Assembly (NCBI RefSeq): GCF_003073045.1
Contig: NC_037596.1
Span: 15,441,012 to 15,505,011 of the forward strand
DNA: 64,000 bases
Direction: 5' to 3'
Origin: Pomacea canaliculata
Lineage: Eukaryota > Mollusca > Gastropoda > Architaenioglossa > Ampullariidae
Each line of letters opens with the position of its first letter. The first letter of the stretch is position 1. The position numbers were made by a program, and so were the translations under genes. Below the pieces are notes generated by a model. The model saw nothing but the letters and a program-made list of their open reading frames with translations, searched no databases and was not told where the DNA came from. Below, piece after piece: positions 49,058-61,225 of the stretch.

Positions 49058-52000
49058 ATGACTGTAATTGAAGTTTGCTTCTTATTGCTGTTTGTCACCT
49101 GTGCCCAAGGTAAAGAATATTCTTCGAGGTATTATTTTTAAAGGTCGGGGCTTTGTCACAAAGGATATTGGTTTTACCTTGTATTCTGTTTAGACAGGAC
49201 AGTATTTGTGTTTGTTATTTTGTGGACATGAGAAAATTGCTCGTTTAAGACTTTGTAAAAGTAACGCAGAAATGAGATATGATTCCAGGATCTGAAGTGT
49301 CAATCTTTTATATTTTAGAGGTTTTAAAACAAAAATTGTGATAGCTTTGTAATCCTCAGTATCTATTTTGCAAAACAAATTCTCGTTAGAAGAAAATTGC
49401 AAAATCTATTCAATAGTACTGGATTTGACGATTCTGTTATTTTCTCTCTGTGTAGGTAATATATTTACATATATTTATCTTTCGTGCTTGTGTGTGTGTG
49501 TAACGGCGTCTATGACACAGGAACAGAATGTGATGTATTTGACGGGAACACCCTAAAATGCATATTTCCAAACAATGTCAACTCCACTCGGACAGATTTT
49601 ACCGCCTATTTCTACCCCAGTGACAATGGTTATCCAGGTACATTGTTATATAAATATCTTTCTTTCCTATGAGCTTTGTTTTGAAAACCAACAGCGTTCT
49701 TATTAACTAAAACGAGTAATATAAAGTGCAAAAGTGTTGACAAAAGACTTTTTAGGTTTTATGGATGTATATCCAATGTTTATTATACCATGTTTACTGA
49801 GATAAGTTATAAGCCATCAACTGTTCAGTCGTTTTTGCAAGTATACAAAATAATTAACTCTACGTTTAAAAAACTTTAAAAAAACACTATAATGTTAGTC
49901 TCATGTTTTAGTTATGTCTGTTTAAAAACAATCTCGAGTGATTGTGTTGCAGAGCTGCTTATTGACTGTGTATGGGTTGGTGACAGGCTTGAGTGCATCC
50001 AACAGGAAGGTTTCAGTTGCATGCGGCCAGTGTCAAACATTGCCCAAATCAAACTGCATACACGATTTTCTGTGAAAACTGGAAAATATAAGTGCATAGC
50101 TGAAGGTGTCAGACATGAAGACTCCAAACTTTGTCAGTATACCAATAGCCAGCCTGAAAAAAAAGACGAGAGCCTACATGAAGACGAACAGAAGTACGAT
50201 CGTAAATGGATTAAAGAAAAACACTCACCAAACAACCATCTTGATCATGAAGGTAGACATAAATCACTACACAGCTAATGTTTATGTTTTATCTACAGAC
50301 GGAAACACATTTTCTCTTAGAAAAAAATATCTGCAAGCACGTGCTTGCACTAACAGACACAAAGAATTTCACGTTTTTATTTCACAGATTAACTTTTGGA
50401 AAAAAATACTTCATAAAAAGCAGTTTGGCAATGCATTACTGGTAGTACGATTACTGTACATAACGATATATCACCTAAAATATTTAATAACAACCCATAT
50501 ACATAGATATCAACAAACTATATTTGATAGCAATTTAAATTAATAATGTTATATTTAGAGGATTTCAATTTTTTAAATTGTTTGTATTTTCTTCACTATT
50601 TGTAGTTAATATATTAAACTTTAGTTCAAACTAATCTGTACCTTTACTCCGCAGACAAAGGCTCACCACCAGCTGCAGTTGGACCTGTCTTCGGATCACT
50701 TATATTCATCTTGATCATCTTGTCTGGCATTTTGCTGTACACCAGGCATATTAGTAAAAGTAAATGCAATTTTTTCGTACCTCTTTAAAGGCATGACACA
50801 TCCACCAAATAATTTTTAGGAAAAATCATGTTAATATTTTTTGAACTATCACAGCTGAAATTGTATAGACTGGTATAGGTGTCAAGAATTAGCTCCAATC
50901 TGATGTATTGTTGGAACTTAAGTATTGTTTTTGACATCCATATCTGTTATTGAGAAGTTGTAACTGGGTTTCAAACTAAAAAATCAGTTGTTTTCAAATC
51001 ATTAAAAAAACAGAATCCAGGCATTCCAGACCAGGTGCCTTGGAAAGATAAAGGCTAAGGGATAAGACCACTACAGCAAATAGGGATGCAAACACGACAG
51101 ATATGGACGAAGATGTTCCCGGATTTAAGTCAACAGCCAGATCTTAAGACCTACGTGGGTCGATGGGTCGTCTTGTTTAAAGATATTGGAAGTGGTCTCA
51201 CTTGTAAAGGGTTACACAGCAATAGAATTGTCTTAATGAGCTGAAAATGTTAAGAGAAGAAGAAAAAGAAAACGTGGGTCTCGAATGGTGTTTTGAGATC
51301 TCATTAATTAAAGGAAGGCAATGAAAACAATAACCCTGAAGCAGCTTTAACGCGCAAGAAACTTTGACAGAAAGAAGAAAGAAGGGATCAGTAGTGTTCT
51401 ATAAATGAGATATCAAGGTGAAAGGAAAAAGAACAATGTCTTTTAAAAAAATAGTGTCGCACTTAGCCGATGGACTGAATATTTTAACGATTTGTACTTC
51501 ATCACAAGCGAAACAAACTAATCTGAAGACCTTCCAGTTTTACTAGAAAGGATCGAGAGAGCGGAAAAAAGTCTAATGGGAGGGAAGTCACATGGTGTTG
51601 ACAACGTCCTAGCTGAGTTACTTAAGCAGGATGTAGATGACAGCTGGAAAAGTCCTTCTTACTCTATTACAAAGAATGATACAAAATGTAGAAAATCCCT
51701 ACTCATGCCTCTCGCAATGAAAATTAAAAGAAAACGTTGCCACAACTACAAAACTATATTTCTAATCATTAGCCACCTAAGCAAGTCATTTTGAAAGTAA
51801 TAGAAAAAGTCATTAACATCACTGGAGCTGATAACAGAATAAAAGGTGGTTTCGAACCAAGCTGAATCTCAGTCGAACAGAGTTTAAACTGTCACAGTCT
51901 AGAAAAGCATTTACAGAAACAGAGGAATTTCTTCTAAAACTCATCGAGCCTTCCAATCGTATTGTTGACAGTTTAGCACAATGTATGGAGAATGTCATCT

Positions 52001-52346
52001 GAGCCAAAATAAGACATTAAAGAGAATTTTTTGGTTCTTGGAGCAATGTGCAAGAGCTCAACGAGAGCAGAACGACTAGATAAACAGTTCAAAGTTTTGA
52101 AAGAAGTCAAAGTATAAAACATTAGAAAATGAATGAATGAACGAACAAACGAATGAATAAAGGAATGCAAGCAATATTCTAAAATAGAAAGCTTTATTAG
52201 TCTTATTGTCTTACGGTTTTTTTCCAGAGATATTTTCATCAAAGCTGCAATGCCAAAGGGGAAACTCACTGAACTCAGAAGCAGGCATATTGAATGGAGA
52301 ATCTGCAAGGTCATATCAATCTACTGACCGCTTAGATGTCTCCTAA
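49058..52346 (+). CDS. Gene F: one-Ig-domain membrane receptor, tandem twin of G
   Basis: Five coding exons: 49058-49109 (exon 49022-49109), 49521-49637, 49953-50252, 50655-50759, 52228-52346. They total 693 nt, or 230 residues. The signal peptide starts MTVIEVCFLLLFVTCAQ. The split Ig-like domain has LKCIFPNNVNSTR in exon 2, and LLIDCVW, ECIQQEGFSCMRPVSN and GKYKCIAEG in exon 3. An acidic/basic stalk follows (about residues 115-156), then a helix at about 165-186 (GSLIFILIILSGILLY) and a tail of about 45 residues with one tyrosine (SYQSTDRLDVS). The last exon is chosen because its acceptor and frame are conserved in gene G. If the intron after 50759 is retained, translation instead stops at 50786-50788 after a very short tail. 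AATAAA lies at 52806-52811. Confidence 0.83.
51460..51990 (+). mobile_element. LINE reverse-transcriptase relic inside the last gene F intron
   Basis: Broken frames resemble LINE RT: RWTEYFNDLY, then KSLMGGKSHGVDNVLAELL (family form GKSPGVDNIPAELL), then a VIEKVINI...ENR-like stretch. Many stops are present. The matching intron of gene G lacks most of this segment: the alignment jumps from about 51320 to about 51935 (near 63130 in G). Confidence 0.6.
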
Positions 52347-52829
52347 TCACTATTTTTCCTGCTTAAACCGATGTCACGAGGCAGCTTATGGAAGGTTGTA
52401 GATGGTCCTGTGTCATATTGAAATCATACCATAAATCTGGTGTATGCTTTTAATGAAGAGGTTGAAGAGAATGAACAAAGCACAAAATACTCCCATACAT
52501 ATTATGCACCTTCAGTTTCTTTCTTATAGCAAAGCTAACAATTTATTGTATTTGTTTAGAAACCGTGTTATAGTGGACTCAGGTACTTTTGTTTACTTTC
52601 TTTTGGGTCCATTGCAGAAAGATGGATAAAGACTAGCTCATCTGTATGTAAAATATGACCTGAAGGGACTACATTGTCCTGTTCATGCTTACTTTTATAC
52701 TAGTATTTTGTCACGGACCAGCGCTATTTTTTTGCTTTGATGAAAATGTGTAATATAATTTTATTTTTAAGTACGCTAAGAACTGCTATCATAAAGACAC
52801 CAATGAATAAATGAAAATAGGAAAATATC

Positions 52830-54008
52830 ATATATTCTTGTTTACACTCTATTTGTAATGTGTTGACAGACCATTCTTTGTCTTGTATATTTTTATTATC
52901 ATAAATATCATTAGACCATACTGTTAATTTTATAGTTGAAGTTAAATAAAATGTTTTAGTTTAATGGGTACTGAGAATATTTTGTAATGTTTCAAATACA
53001 AAAAAGTCTCTCTGATTAGTCTGACAAAACAAATGACTTCATTTTAAATAACAAGGACGACGACAAAATTTATTAACCCCAGTAGGCAGTTATACTTGGA
53101 GAGGGTGTTTAGATTAAAAAGTAAAGAAAGCAAGAGTTAGTTACAAGACAAAGATGAAGACAAGGATATGCATCATAAAGAATTTAAATCTGTCAATCGT
53201 AAATCCAGACAATTATTAAAAAAACACACACCCACACAAAGTGCTCTGGACAACAATCTCCAGCAGAGCCACAGTGGTTGGACAAGGAATGTGCACGTGT
53301 CCATATTTCAATCTCGAAATTATATTCATTAGCCTTTACTCACCCCAGACAATTTTATCAACATACACTGCATGCATAAAAGCGAAGCATGAAGTTTTCA
53401 AGCGACAGTTATCGAAGACATGATCAGATAAAGAAGTATGTCGTGCACATGTCAAAGTGTCCTAGACTGGGTACAGTCAAAGTTCAGGTGAGTCTACACA
53501 TACCTGGCTACGTCTACAGGTGTGAGTGTTTGTGCGGTAGTGTGTTTCTCTGTCATTTTTGTAACTCTTTAACTGTGTTCTCAGATACCGCCTGGATATT
53601 TCGCTCTTGGTCTGTTTCACCGTCTATCTCTATTTTTCCTGGCCGCCCATTCTGAACTACTCCAGTGCATTCTATTCTCCACGTAGAGAACATATGCAGA
53701 GGGTAGGGCATCGACAAAGCCTGTTGACATACTTGCAGGTAGACTACTGAAGGTGGTTGCGAAGGAGGGTAAACATACCTTCTTACCCCTTAGCAGCACC
53801 CTAGGACAGGAATGATAAGAAAGTAGGTTAGGCTTAGGCCGAAATTAATAGAATCCATGGTAAGTAGATAAGTATACTGGAGAAAGGCTGTAAAGATAAT
53901 AATAGTACAGTGAGGTGATCTTGTAATCAGTACGAGATCGAACTTAAAGCTTGTCAAAGCTCGTAAAGGAAGGCTTTTCGCCTACGGAAATTATACTATC
54001 GCCATTAT
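52830..54008. other. Intergenic after gene F
   Basis: No exon, repeat family or RNA gene was recognised between the gene F 3' end and repeat R1 copy 2. Confidence 0.4.
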
Positions 54009-54206
54009 TCTCAGCTCTTGAGTTTTCCCATTAGCTTGTTAGGAAGATTTAGTATTAATGAATAATATGTGACACCCAGTAAAACTAGAAGAAGTCAGTG
54101 TGCACTGTCCTAAAGCTGCTTTACACTAAGACCAAACATTCAAGAACAGTGCCGGCATTTTACTTTCACTTAGTTTCACTGAAACAGGGAAGGTCACTTG
54201 AATGGT
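54009..54206 (+). repeat. Interspersed repeat R1, copy 2
   Basis: Closely matches 28242-28441 in the same orientation, with a 10-bp insertion near 54040. Confidence 0.8.
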
Positions 54207-55409
54207 TCGTGTGTGTGTTTGTGTGTGTTCGAGTCTATGTTTACTCTGTACTAGGATTACATCTTTATTTCCTAAGACAGGGGCTGTATTAGAGTACCCC
54301 ATTGGTTGTTGATTTAGAGATATGTCTGCCGAGTAGAGCTTTATGCGATCACCTTTTTTGTTGCTTCAATTTTAAAAGGAGAACTCCATAGGGTTACATC
54401 AGGTCATAGATATAGATCGGGGGAAGTTGTTTTTTTTTTTTTGTTTCATAGTGAGACCTCCTAGTGACAGTTGTTCTTTTGTTTTCTTCACATCTTTGTC
54501 GTCATTGTCCTCATTTTTCATTTTAAATTTTTTGTGAGATCTCGTCCTGGTTCTTGTCGTCGCTGTGTTTCTTCAGTAGCTGTTATTTCTAGGGAATGTT
54601 AGGAACAGGTGGCTAGCAATAGGTAGGCAGGGATTATTGCCCTTACCAGCGTGTGAGTGTGTTTGCTGCGTCGTGGTTTCGCGTCAGAACCCGATGTCAT
54701 ACTATGACGTAATTTTAGATTGTACGTAGAGTGAAAATTTTTCGGAAGACAGCAGACGGCTGGGAGAAGTGACGAGAGGCGGACGGAGTGTGTGGAATGT
54801 TCGATTTGGATCTTGTGTGTTGATCCCAGACAATATATTCGTGGTCGTCGACTAGGTGTCTGCCAAGTAAGCACTTGCCCCTATTAAGAACCGGAACTTG
54901 TTAGTGGTTCCCCTAAGAGTTTTCTTCGTGGACATCAGCCAAGTGATTATTATTTCAACATGTCTCACTCACTTATTCCAAATCACGATGTAATACAAAG
55001 CCCAGTTAAATTACAACACGTAGATAGAAGTCACTAAAAAAAAAAAATCACAAAATTGTTACTCCTTCTGGTTCTCTAAACCCGCATGTGGCAAAGTAAA
55101 CTCACACTGGTTATACAGCACATTCAGATTAAAATCGTCTTTCTTTTTTCCTGTAGAAAATGCAAGTTCACTTTTGATTAGATAATACAACCTCTAGCAC
55201 TAGAAACTTTGATTGTAATATAGAATTCGACATTCGCACGCATAGGTAACAAGAATCATGCATCATGGACCGAAATGTTCCACATGTTTTCTTGCCGTGT
55301 CTGTTTGTTCCTTTTCACTTGTCTGATCGTTTTGAGATTGCAGTAAATTCTTGTTTTTACACTATCACGGAAAACACGTCAGTCAAAATTCATGCATGAA
55401 CAGACGTTC
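54207..55409. other. Intergenic, unassigned
   Basis: It contains T-rich and GT-rich tracts and a GC-richer block at about 54600-54920 of unknown origin. No gene supported. Confidence 0.35.
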
Positions 55410-55415
55410 TTTATT
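55410..55415 (-). terminator. Poly(A) signal of the PLAT gene
   Basis: AATAAA on the minus strand, 38 bp after the TGA at 55453-55455, which supports the proposed terminal exon. Confidence 0.6.
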
Positions 55416-55452
55416 GTGACATGCCAGCAAGTCTCTACAAATACAAGAAATT

Positions 55453-57391
55453 TCAGCAAGTATTTGAGACCTGGATGCCTTCAAAGCTTAGACGGTAAAA
55501 ACAAAATTTAAGTTTGCAGTACTGTGAGTTGACCTCAGGAAATCTGCTCCAAAGCGACGTTTCTTCTCTACATCCTTTAAACACAACATGATGATATATA
55601 AGCACATCACACCCAAAACAAACAGACAATGAAGAAATAGAGCTCAAAAAGCGAATTTTAACAATCTTTTAGCAACATTTTTATAACACCGAGCTGAAAT
55701 CGGAAAATGGCATCAATGTCTCCTTCAAGATAAGGACAGGCACGCACACACACACACGTGAACACCATTCTCCATCTCTCTCTCTCACACACACGCGCAG
55801 ATATCTATAGGCGATCAGCTCAAAATGAAATGCCATTTCTTATTTCTTCTACAAAGTCAACTTTACTTTCGATCCGATATTACAATTTGTAGTACTTGAA
55901 GCACTAACGCTTTTCATGCAATTCGACTTTCAAACATTTAGAACAATCTTGCTCCACAGCTCTCTGTGTAATTAGAATCTCTAAAAGTGTCCTAGAGGAT
56001 AGTGTTATGATTGTAACTATACCTTGTCATCCACTGTCTACCCTTGCCACGTTGATCAATCAATCCAGGTAACCTGCAGTTGGTGACAAAAGATACATGC
56101 ATGTCCAATGATACATTGTCAGACATGACTTCATATCCTGCTAAAGACAAACCAGTCTGGTTAGAAATAACTGATAGAAAAACTCCCTAGGGCATTTTTT
56201 CATCTAAGAAATAGACCTCCAGGATATGCACGAAATATTGCAATGGCCGCTCCCAAGACCTGTGTATGTGTATGTGTTTTGATTGGGGTGACAATCAGTA
56301 GACAAGATACACTCACCTGCGCTACACGGTGGCGAGCGCTCTATTGTACGGTTTGATCGCCTCTCTTCTTCTTGTGTTGGGACCCAGAAGTCGCAAAAAA
56401 ATTCGCGAGTCGTCCTCAATCTAAGATTTCTTATATGCACCTAGTTAAACAACAATATAAAAACAACAATTTGTGGTCAGCACGTTAAGAAAGCGTATTA
56501 CGTACTACAGCCACTACTTTAAAACATCTAAACTGATACAGTTTCTTTACCCTTCTTTACCAATCTAATTCCTTCGCTGTTTGTAAATTGCAATGGTAAA
56601 TAAAATGTAATGGACAATGAAAGAGGCCGTCAGCCATAAAAGGGAGATCACTCTAGCGAAAATATAGAAGAAGCAGACGGCATTAGCAGACATGACAGTG
56701 GAAGGATGTTGTGTAAGTGTTAATGTGACCGTAGATGCCAGAAAAAATTAGTTTCCTAGCCAAGGTTTTTTTTTTCTCTGAGTACGGGCAATTGGTTAGA
56801 GCTCTTGTGATCGAGGACTGCATCTAGATGAATCCTCTATCGCCTTCAGTGACAGACCCAACAGGGAATTTGTTTATCTTGAACTCTTTCTGCATTCTGA
56901 TATTTTGCACTAAGGAATAGTTTAACTGTTGTTTTATCTCTTGTCTATAATCTTTACTTTCAAGACGTTTTTATGACATCTACAGCATTCTTTAAGCCAG
57001 TTGCGTACATTCATTTCTGGATGTTTATAATTGAACTGGAATCTTAAAAGAGAACGATTCAGTACATATGAGAGTGATGACTACGTAAAAGCTGCCTAAC
57101 GGTTTAGTGTCAAAAATGTTTATTTACCTTTTCGAGATGCAAGCCAGGGGAATCGCCAGTGTTATCATGATAGATTCTGATAAAGCATACGTCGCTTAAG
57201 TTAATCTCGTCGCCTACATCGAAGCTGTCTCGGGCACCTTGCCGAAAGTCGTTGTTCAACCAAGCGTCTAATAATATTCCATCGGATTGTCGCCATTTGC
57301 GTCAATGAGGATAATGTACACACTGGCGTCAGTATCGGCGTGCTCAATATCCGATGTGTACGTATATATAAACCAACGTGTTCCTAGAAGA

Positions 57392-57449
<58 letters not shown>

Positions 57450-57860
57450 TTGATCATTTGGCTGCTTTTAAGTAGGCCTAGTATGTTGTCTATTCGACTA
57501 TATTAACAGAGCACACATACAGACCACAATCAAATCTACAAACACACTTTTACCGAATTTGTCAACAAGCCACCCTAGACACTAATTGGGGAGGTTGTTA
57601 CTTCGCCATTTCAACTATCAGACCAGCTTAGCCGTCTGCTAAAGACGCCTTCTTTTAAAGGAGGATACCTGGTACATATATTTTATGTGGCTAGCGTTTA
57701 AATATTAAAATTACAACTCTTTAAAATTAGAATACATCATGCTATATGCATTTATTATCTCCTATTTTAATTATTCCTTATTTTACTTACCTCTTGTATA
57801 GAGAGCACCATTGACACCAAAACCTACAAGAAGCCAGAACAGAGGTGCAATTCGCCACAT
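55453..57860 (-). pseudogene. Secreted PLAT/LH2-domain protein, exon 2 one base out of frame
   Basis: Minus-strand exons: 57860-57791, 57383-57128, 56440-56317, 56140-56023, 55567-55453. Exon 1 is a signal peptide (MWRIAPLFWLLVGFGVNG). Exon 2 begins a PLAT domain (DASVYIILIDANG) and, in a different frame, continues it with LLDAWLNNDFRQGARDSFDV and IRIYHDNTGDSPG. Exon 3 completes it (HIRNLRLRTTREFFCDFWVP). Exons 4 and 5 form a cysteine-containing C-terminal part with no known family. PLAT domains bind lipids or proteins, usually at membranes or outside cells. All other junction phases agree, but exon 2 is 256 nt, one short of an open frame, with the shift near 57280-57300. That is a disabling mutation or a sequence error. 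If it is an error, the product would be about 227 residues. The last exon is the least certain. Confidence 0.72.
57392..57449. repeat. (ATC)n microsatellite abutting a splice acceptor
   Basis: About 19 ATC units. On the minus strand this is (GAT)n ending about 9 bases before the first base of PLAT exon 2 (57383), where a pyrimidine tract would be expected. Confidence 0.95.
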
Positions 57861-59302
57861 GGTAACTGCTCGAATCAAGAAGCTCCAACTGAAACGAATG
57901 TGTTTGCATTTATCTAACACAGACGACGTTCAAATTTTGTATCAAAATATCTGAAATATCTGTGACGACAGTTTAAAGCTTTCGCAGTCAAGCGATACCA
58001 TCGATTCGAATCTTACATGAGCGTGGAAATGCACGCAGACAAAAAAACACTTCCACCGCTTATTAAAAAATAATAATCTTAAAAAAAATAAATAATAATA
58101 ATATTGTAAAGCGCATATTCACACTCCTAAGGAGCATGCTCTTAGTCAGAGCAAGAACGAAAAATGGACAGAATGCAAAGGACAGGAAAACAAACAACAC
58201 ATGCGCTATAAAAGAAACAACAACAGTACTAACAAAGATTAAAATCACATACAAAAAGCGCAAAGAGGATTCAAGTAACAAAAGCAGATATTGTAACAGG
58301 AAAACGATCAAGAAAGGGTGTAAAAAAGCAGTAGTATGATGTCAAAGTGTGTCAGGAGGAATGTTTACGGAAGAGGTTTGATTTTAGTGCACGTTTAAAG
58401 GTTTTAATAGCGGGTAGGAGCCTCACATTTCTCGTATATCGTCTCGCCATTTTTTTTACAAGGGGAAAAGAAAGGTTACTCTGGGAAATTGACGAAAGTT
58501 CAGTCAAAACAGACTACCCTCCCTTTACAAGGCAAGTAACTGTGTTCAGTAATGACCAAGCTATCGTAAATAAGCGATTTCTTTACTAAAAAAAAAAGTG
58601 CTGTAAATACCAAAAAAAAAAAAAATAATAATAATAAAAATAAAAACACGATGGTCCTGTACGCCCGTCGTGCGGAAGTGGACTGTGCGCGCGTGCTGGC
58701 TTAGGATCCCCTCGCGTCTTCAATGAGTTGCAATATCCCAAGATCTATGGAAAAATTGTTTTACCTCTTTTTAGTACATTTTTTTTAAAGTGTAATTAAA
58801 TTAGGACCAGTAAGGTATAGTCATATGTATAAATGCTCTATAAATTCTCACACAAAAATTAAAATTAAAATTTAAATAAAAAACAGTTCACTTCTTTTGG
58901 ACTGCTGCATTTGCTATTGCATTTCCACCTGAAATGAGTAGCTGCTAAAACTAAAGGTTTCTTCTTAAATCTTTGAAATATGTTTTACCAAATTTAAAAA
59001 ATAAATTATTTTAGCAACACTCTAAAGTATACTTTCTAATCACATCAGGCGTACATTTCTTTATCTCAAGACAAGGACTTGAACGCGAATAGACAATGGG
59101 TGTATGAATAATATTTTTCCTTTTGGAAAGCATTGTCTTCTTGTTGAACATGAGCCTGTAAAAAGAGGTGAGCAGAAAAAAATTCTTATAAGCTGTTCTT
59201 AATAGTTGATATTATATACTCTAGCACACCTATGTACATTTCTGCAGTTAAAATGTGCATATCAAGCTTCTGTGTTCATGTTTGCTTGTATTTTATAAAG
59301 AA
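57861..59302. other. 5' flank of the PLAT gene and repeat-like DNA
   Basis: The segment at about 58060-58330 (ATTGTAAAGCGCATATTCACA, with adjoining AATAAT repeats) resembles 3' ends of LINE-type elements in reverse orientation. A-rich runs occur at 58587-58650. No gene recognised. Confidence 0.35.
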
Positions 59303-59616
59303 TCATAGTTGAAAAGTAATGTTTCTTGACAGACTATGTTAAGGCCCCCATGTAGCACACACCACGACCTTAGATTATCAGCATGAACACACACCAATAA
59401 ATAAGTATGTTGTTGCCTAGCAGACATCTAGCATTGACAGTCTAATGCAAAACTACAAAAATGAAACACAATATTTAACAAAAACAATTGAAAAGCAGAA
59501 GTGGTTATTGAGAGGGGTAAGAACGATGCAGAAACAATGTATGACACGGTTCTAATCAACCGGGTGGCTGCACCTTTACCCGACGACTCGTACTTACAAC
59601 AGAAACTCGATATCTG
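59303..59616 (+). repeat. Interspersed repeat R2, copy 3
   Basis: About 314 bp is nearly identical to 42067-42381, which suggests recent spread or gene conversion. Confidence 0.88.
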
Positions 59617-60680
59617 ACACGTAGACAGAAGCCAGAGGCAAAGAGTTGATAGAAATATAATCAAAAAGGATATCTGCTCTCATTGTTGTGGCTACAATCT
59701 AATCAACTCAGGGACAGATCATACACATTCATGCTTACTCTCAACTCATATTGTAATTGCTGTTATACTCCTCTATTTGTTTTCTCTGCTTTCACAATAT
59801 GATTGCTCTTGACCGAGAGTTTTAATACTTGTGAAGGAAACCATACTTGCCAATGTAATGATTTCAGATGGAGACTTATAATTATATGCATTTATTGTAT
59901 GTTCTTTTACCTTGGTTGATGTTTATGTCTAACTGTCGACAGACGTAACAGTTTTTTTGACTAATTCTAACACTAAACCAAGATTACTGCTATTCCCACA
60001 AGTTAATTTTTTTACATATATCATTCAAATATAATTTCCACACATAACCGTTTCTTACAATTCTTTTCTAATTTTATCTAGTACTGTATATGCAAAGAGG
60101 ATGTTTATGGTGTAAGTGACTGACTCCATCAAGTCTGTGGTGGTTAAAGCAACAAATGTTTTGCTTCTTATTTAATGTAAGGGGTTCCTTGTTGCTTTCT
60201 TCTTGGGCCTTTTTATTCACTGTACACATACCCTCTTGTTGATGCATTAAATTTATGAAAATAATAAACAATTACTGGAATCTGATCTCGCTTCCCAGTT
60301 TTAATAGGTAGGCACTACTACACATAAAAATGTTCTGATAAATCTCAGATGTCTATCAACACATTGAAAAGGAATGACGATAAAAGTACGAGCCTTCCTA
60401 CAACCTTTACACATAAACTGAAATGAGTACAATCTTCTATAATGTTAAACTTTTCTGACGCACCTTGCTATTTCCACTAACACACAATTATCCCTTGAAT
60501 CTCACATCAATGCAGTCTATAACTTCATCTTCCTTGATTCTTGCGGTATCAGTCAAATCCTACCCTTCCTGTTAATGTCTGTTTTGTGTTTCCAGTTACT
60601 CCAGATCCAAATTTTAATTTTCTACTGGGCAAACTTCATATACCTCAAAATAACACCGTTCTTATTGTCTTCCGGTTATA
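59617..60680. other. Intergenic, about 1 kb absent upstream of gene F
   Basis: Upstream of gene F, R2 lies directly beside the conserved promoter-side flank. Upstream of gene G this 1.1 kb intervenes. Short frames such as 60074-60271 have no family resemblance. Confidence 0.35.
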
Positions 60681-60810
60681 AAAATATCTTCTCTACAACC
60701 TTCACGGCTTGATTGCACTTTGTTACCCTTGACCTCCCGACCTCGACCCAGCTTCCTTGTCTAAGGTACTGACGACTTACTATGGTCTGCTTGTCTTTCC
60801 ATCCTTGTAG

Positions 60811-60933
60811 ATTGTCTACAGTTGGTGTTGCCCTTTGTCCTTATTAAGAGGTTGTTTTTTGTTTTTTTTTGCTGTGATGTAAATGACCTCCTTTTCGGCT
60901 TTCACTAATCTCTGAATCTTGCTATTCAAGATA
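60811..60933 (+). other. Probable 5' untranslated exon of gene G
   Basis: Homologous to 48581-48664 of gene F, with an acceptor ATCCTTGTAG and a donor ATA|GTGAGA. It contains a T-rich insertion relative to F. Confidence 0.4.
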
Positions 60934-61225
60934 GTGAGATCATTCGGAGATGAATGATGCTTCATGACTGTTGATAATTTTGTGGTCGTGCGTGAGTAAC
61001 ATACTAAGAAATGCAAATACACAATTCAGTTATTTCCATTTAAATAAATGATGATTTGATAAAATTTAGACTTTGTATTTAAAACCTTAAACTTGTGTAT
61101 GCTATTCTCATGCTTATAAGTTATGAAGTGTCTTTTGAATTACTCTGTATAATGTTTAATGTAGAAATCTGATTATACTTATTATACAGGTTGCTGCCAA
61201 TAACAAGTGCAGATACTGCTCTAAA

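Noticed and set aside
53389-53799. Open frames on both strands
   Set aside because: Short, overlapping, no signal peptide, domain or splice context.
54600-54920. GC-richer block resembling a solo LTR
   Set aside because: No second copy, target duplication or characteristic ends could be shown.
57287-57475. Open frame with a long polyhistidine run
   Set aside because: It is the (ATC)n microsatellite read in one frame, lying in an intron and exon on the opposite strand of the PLAT gene.
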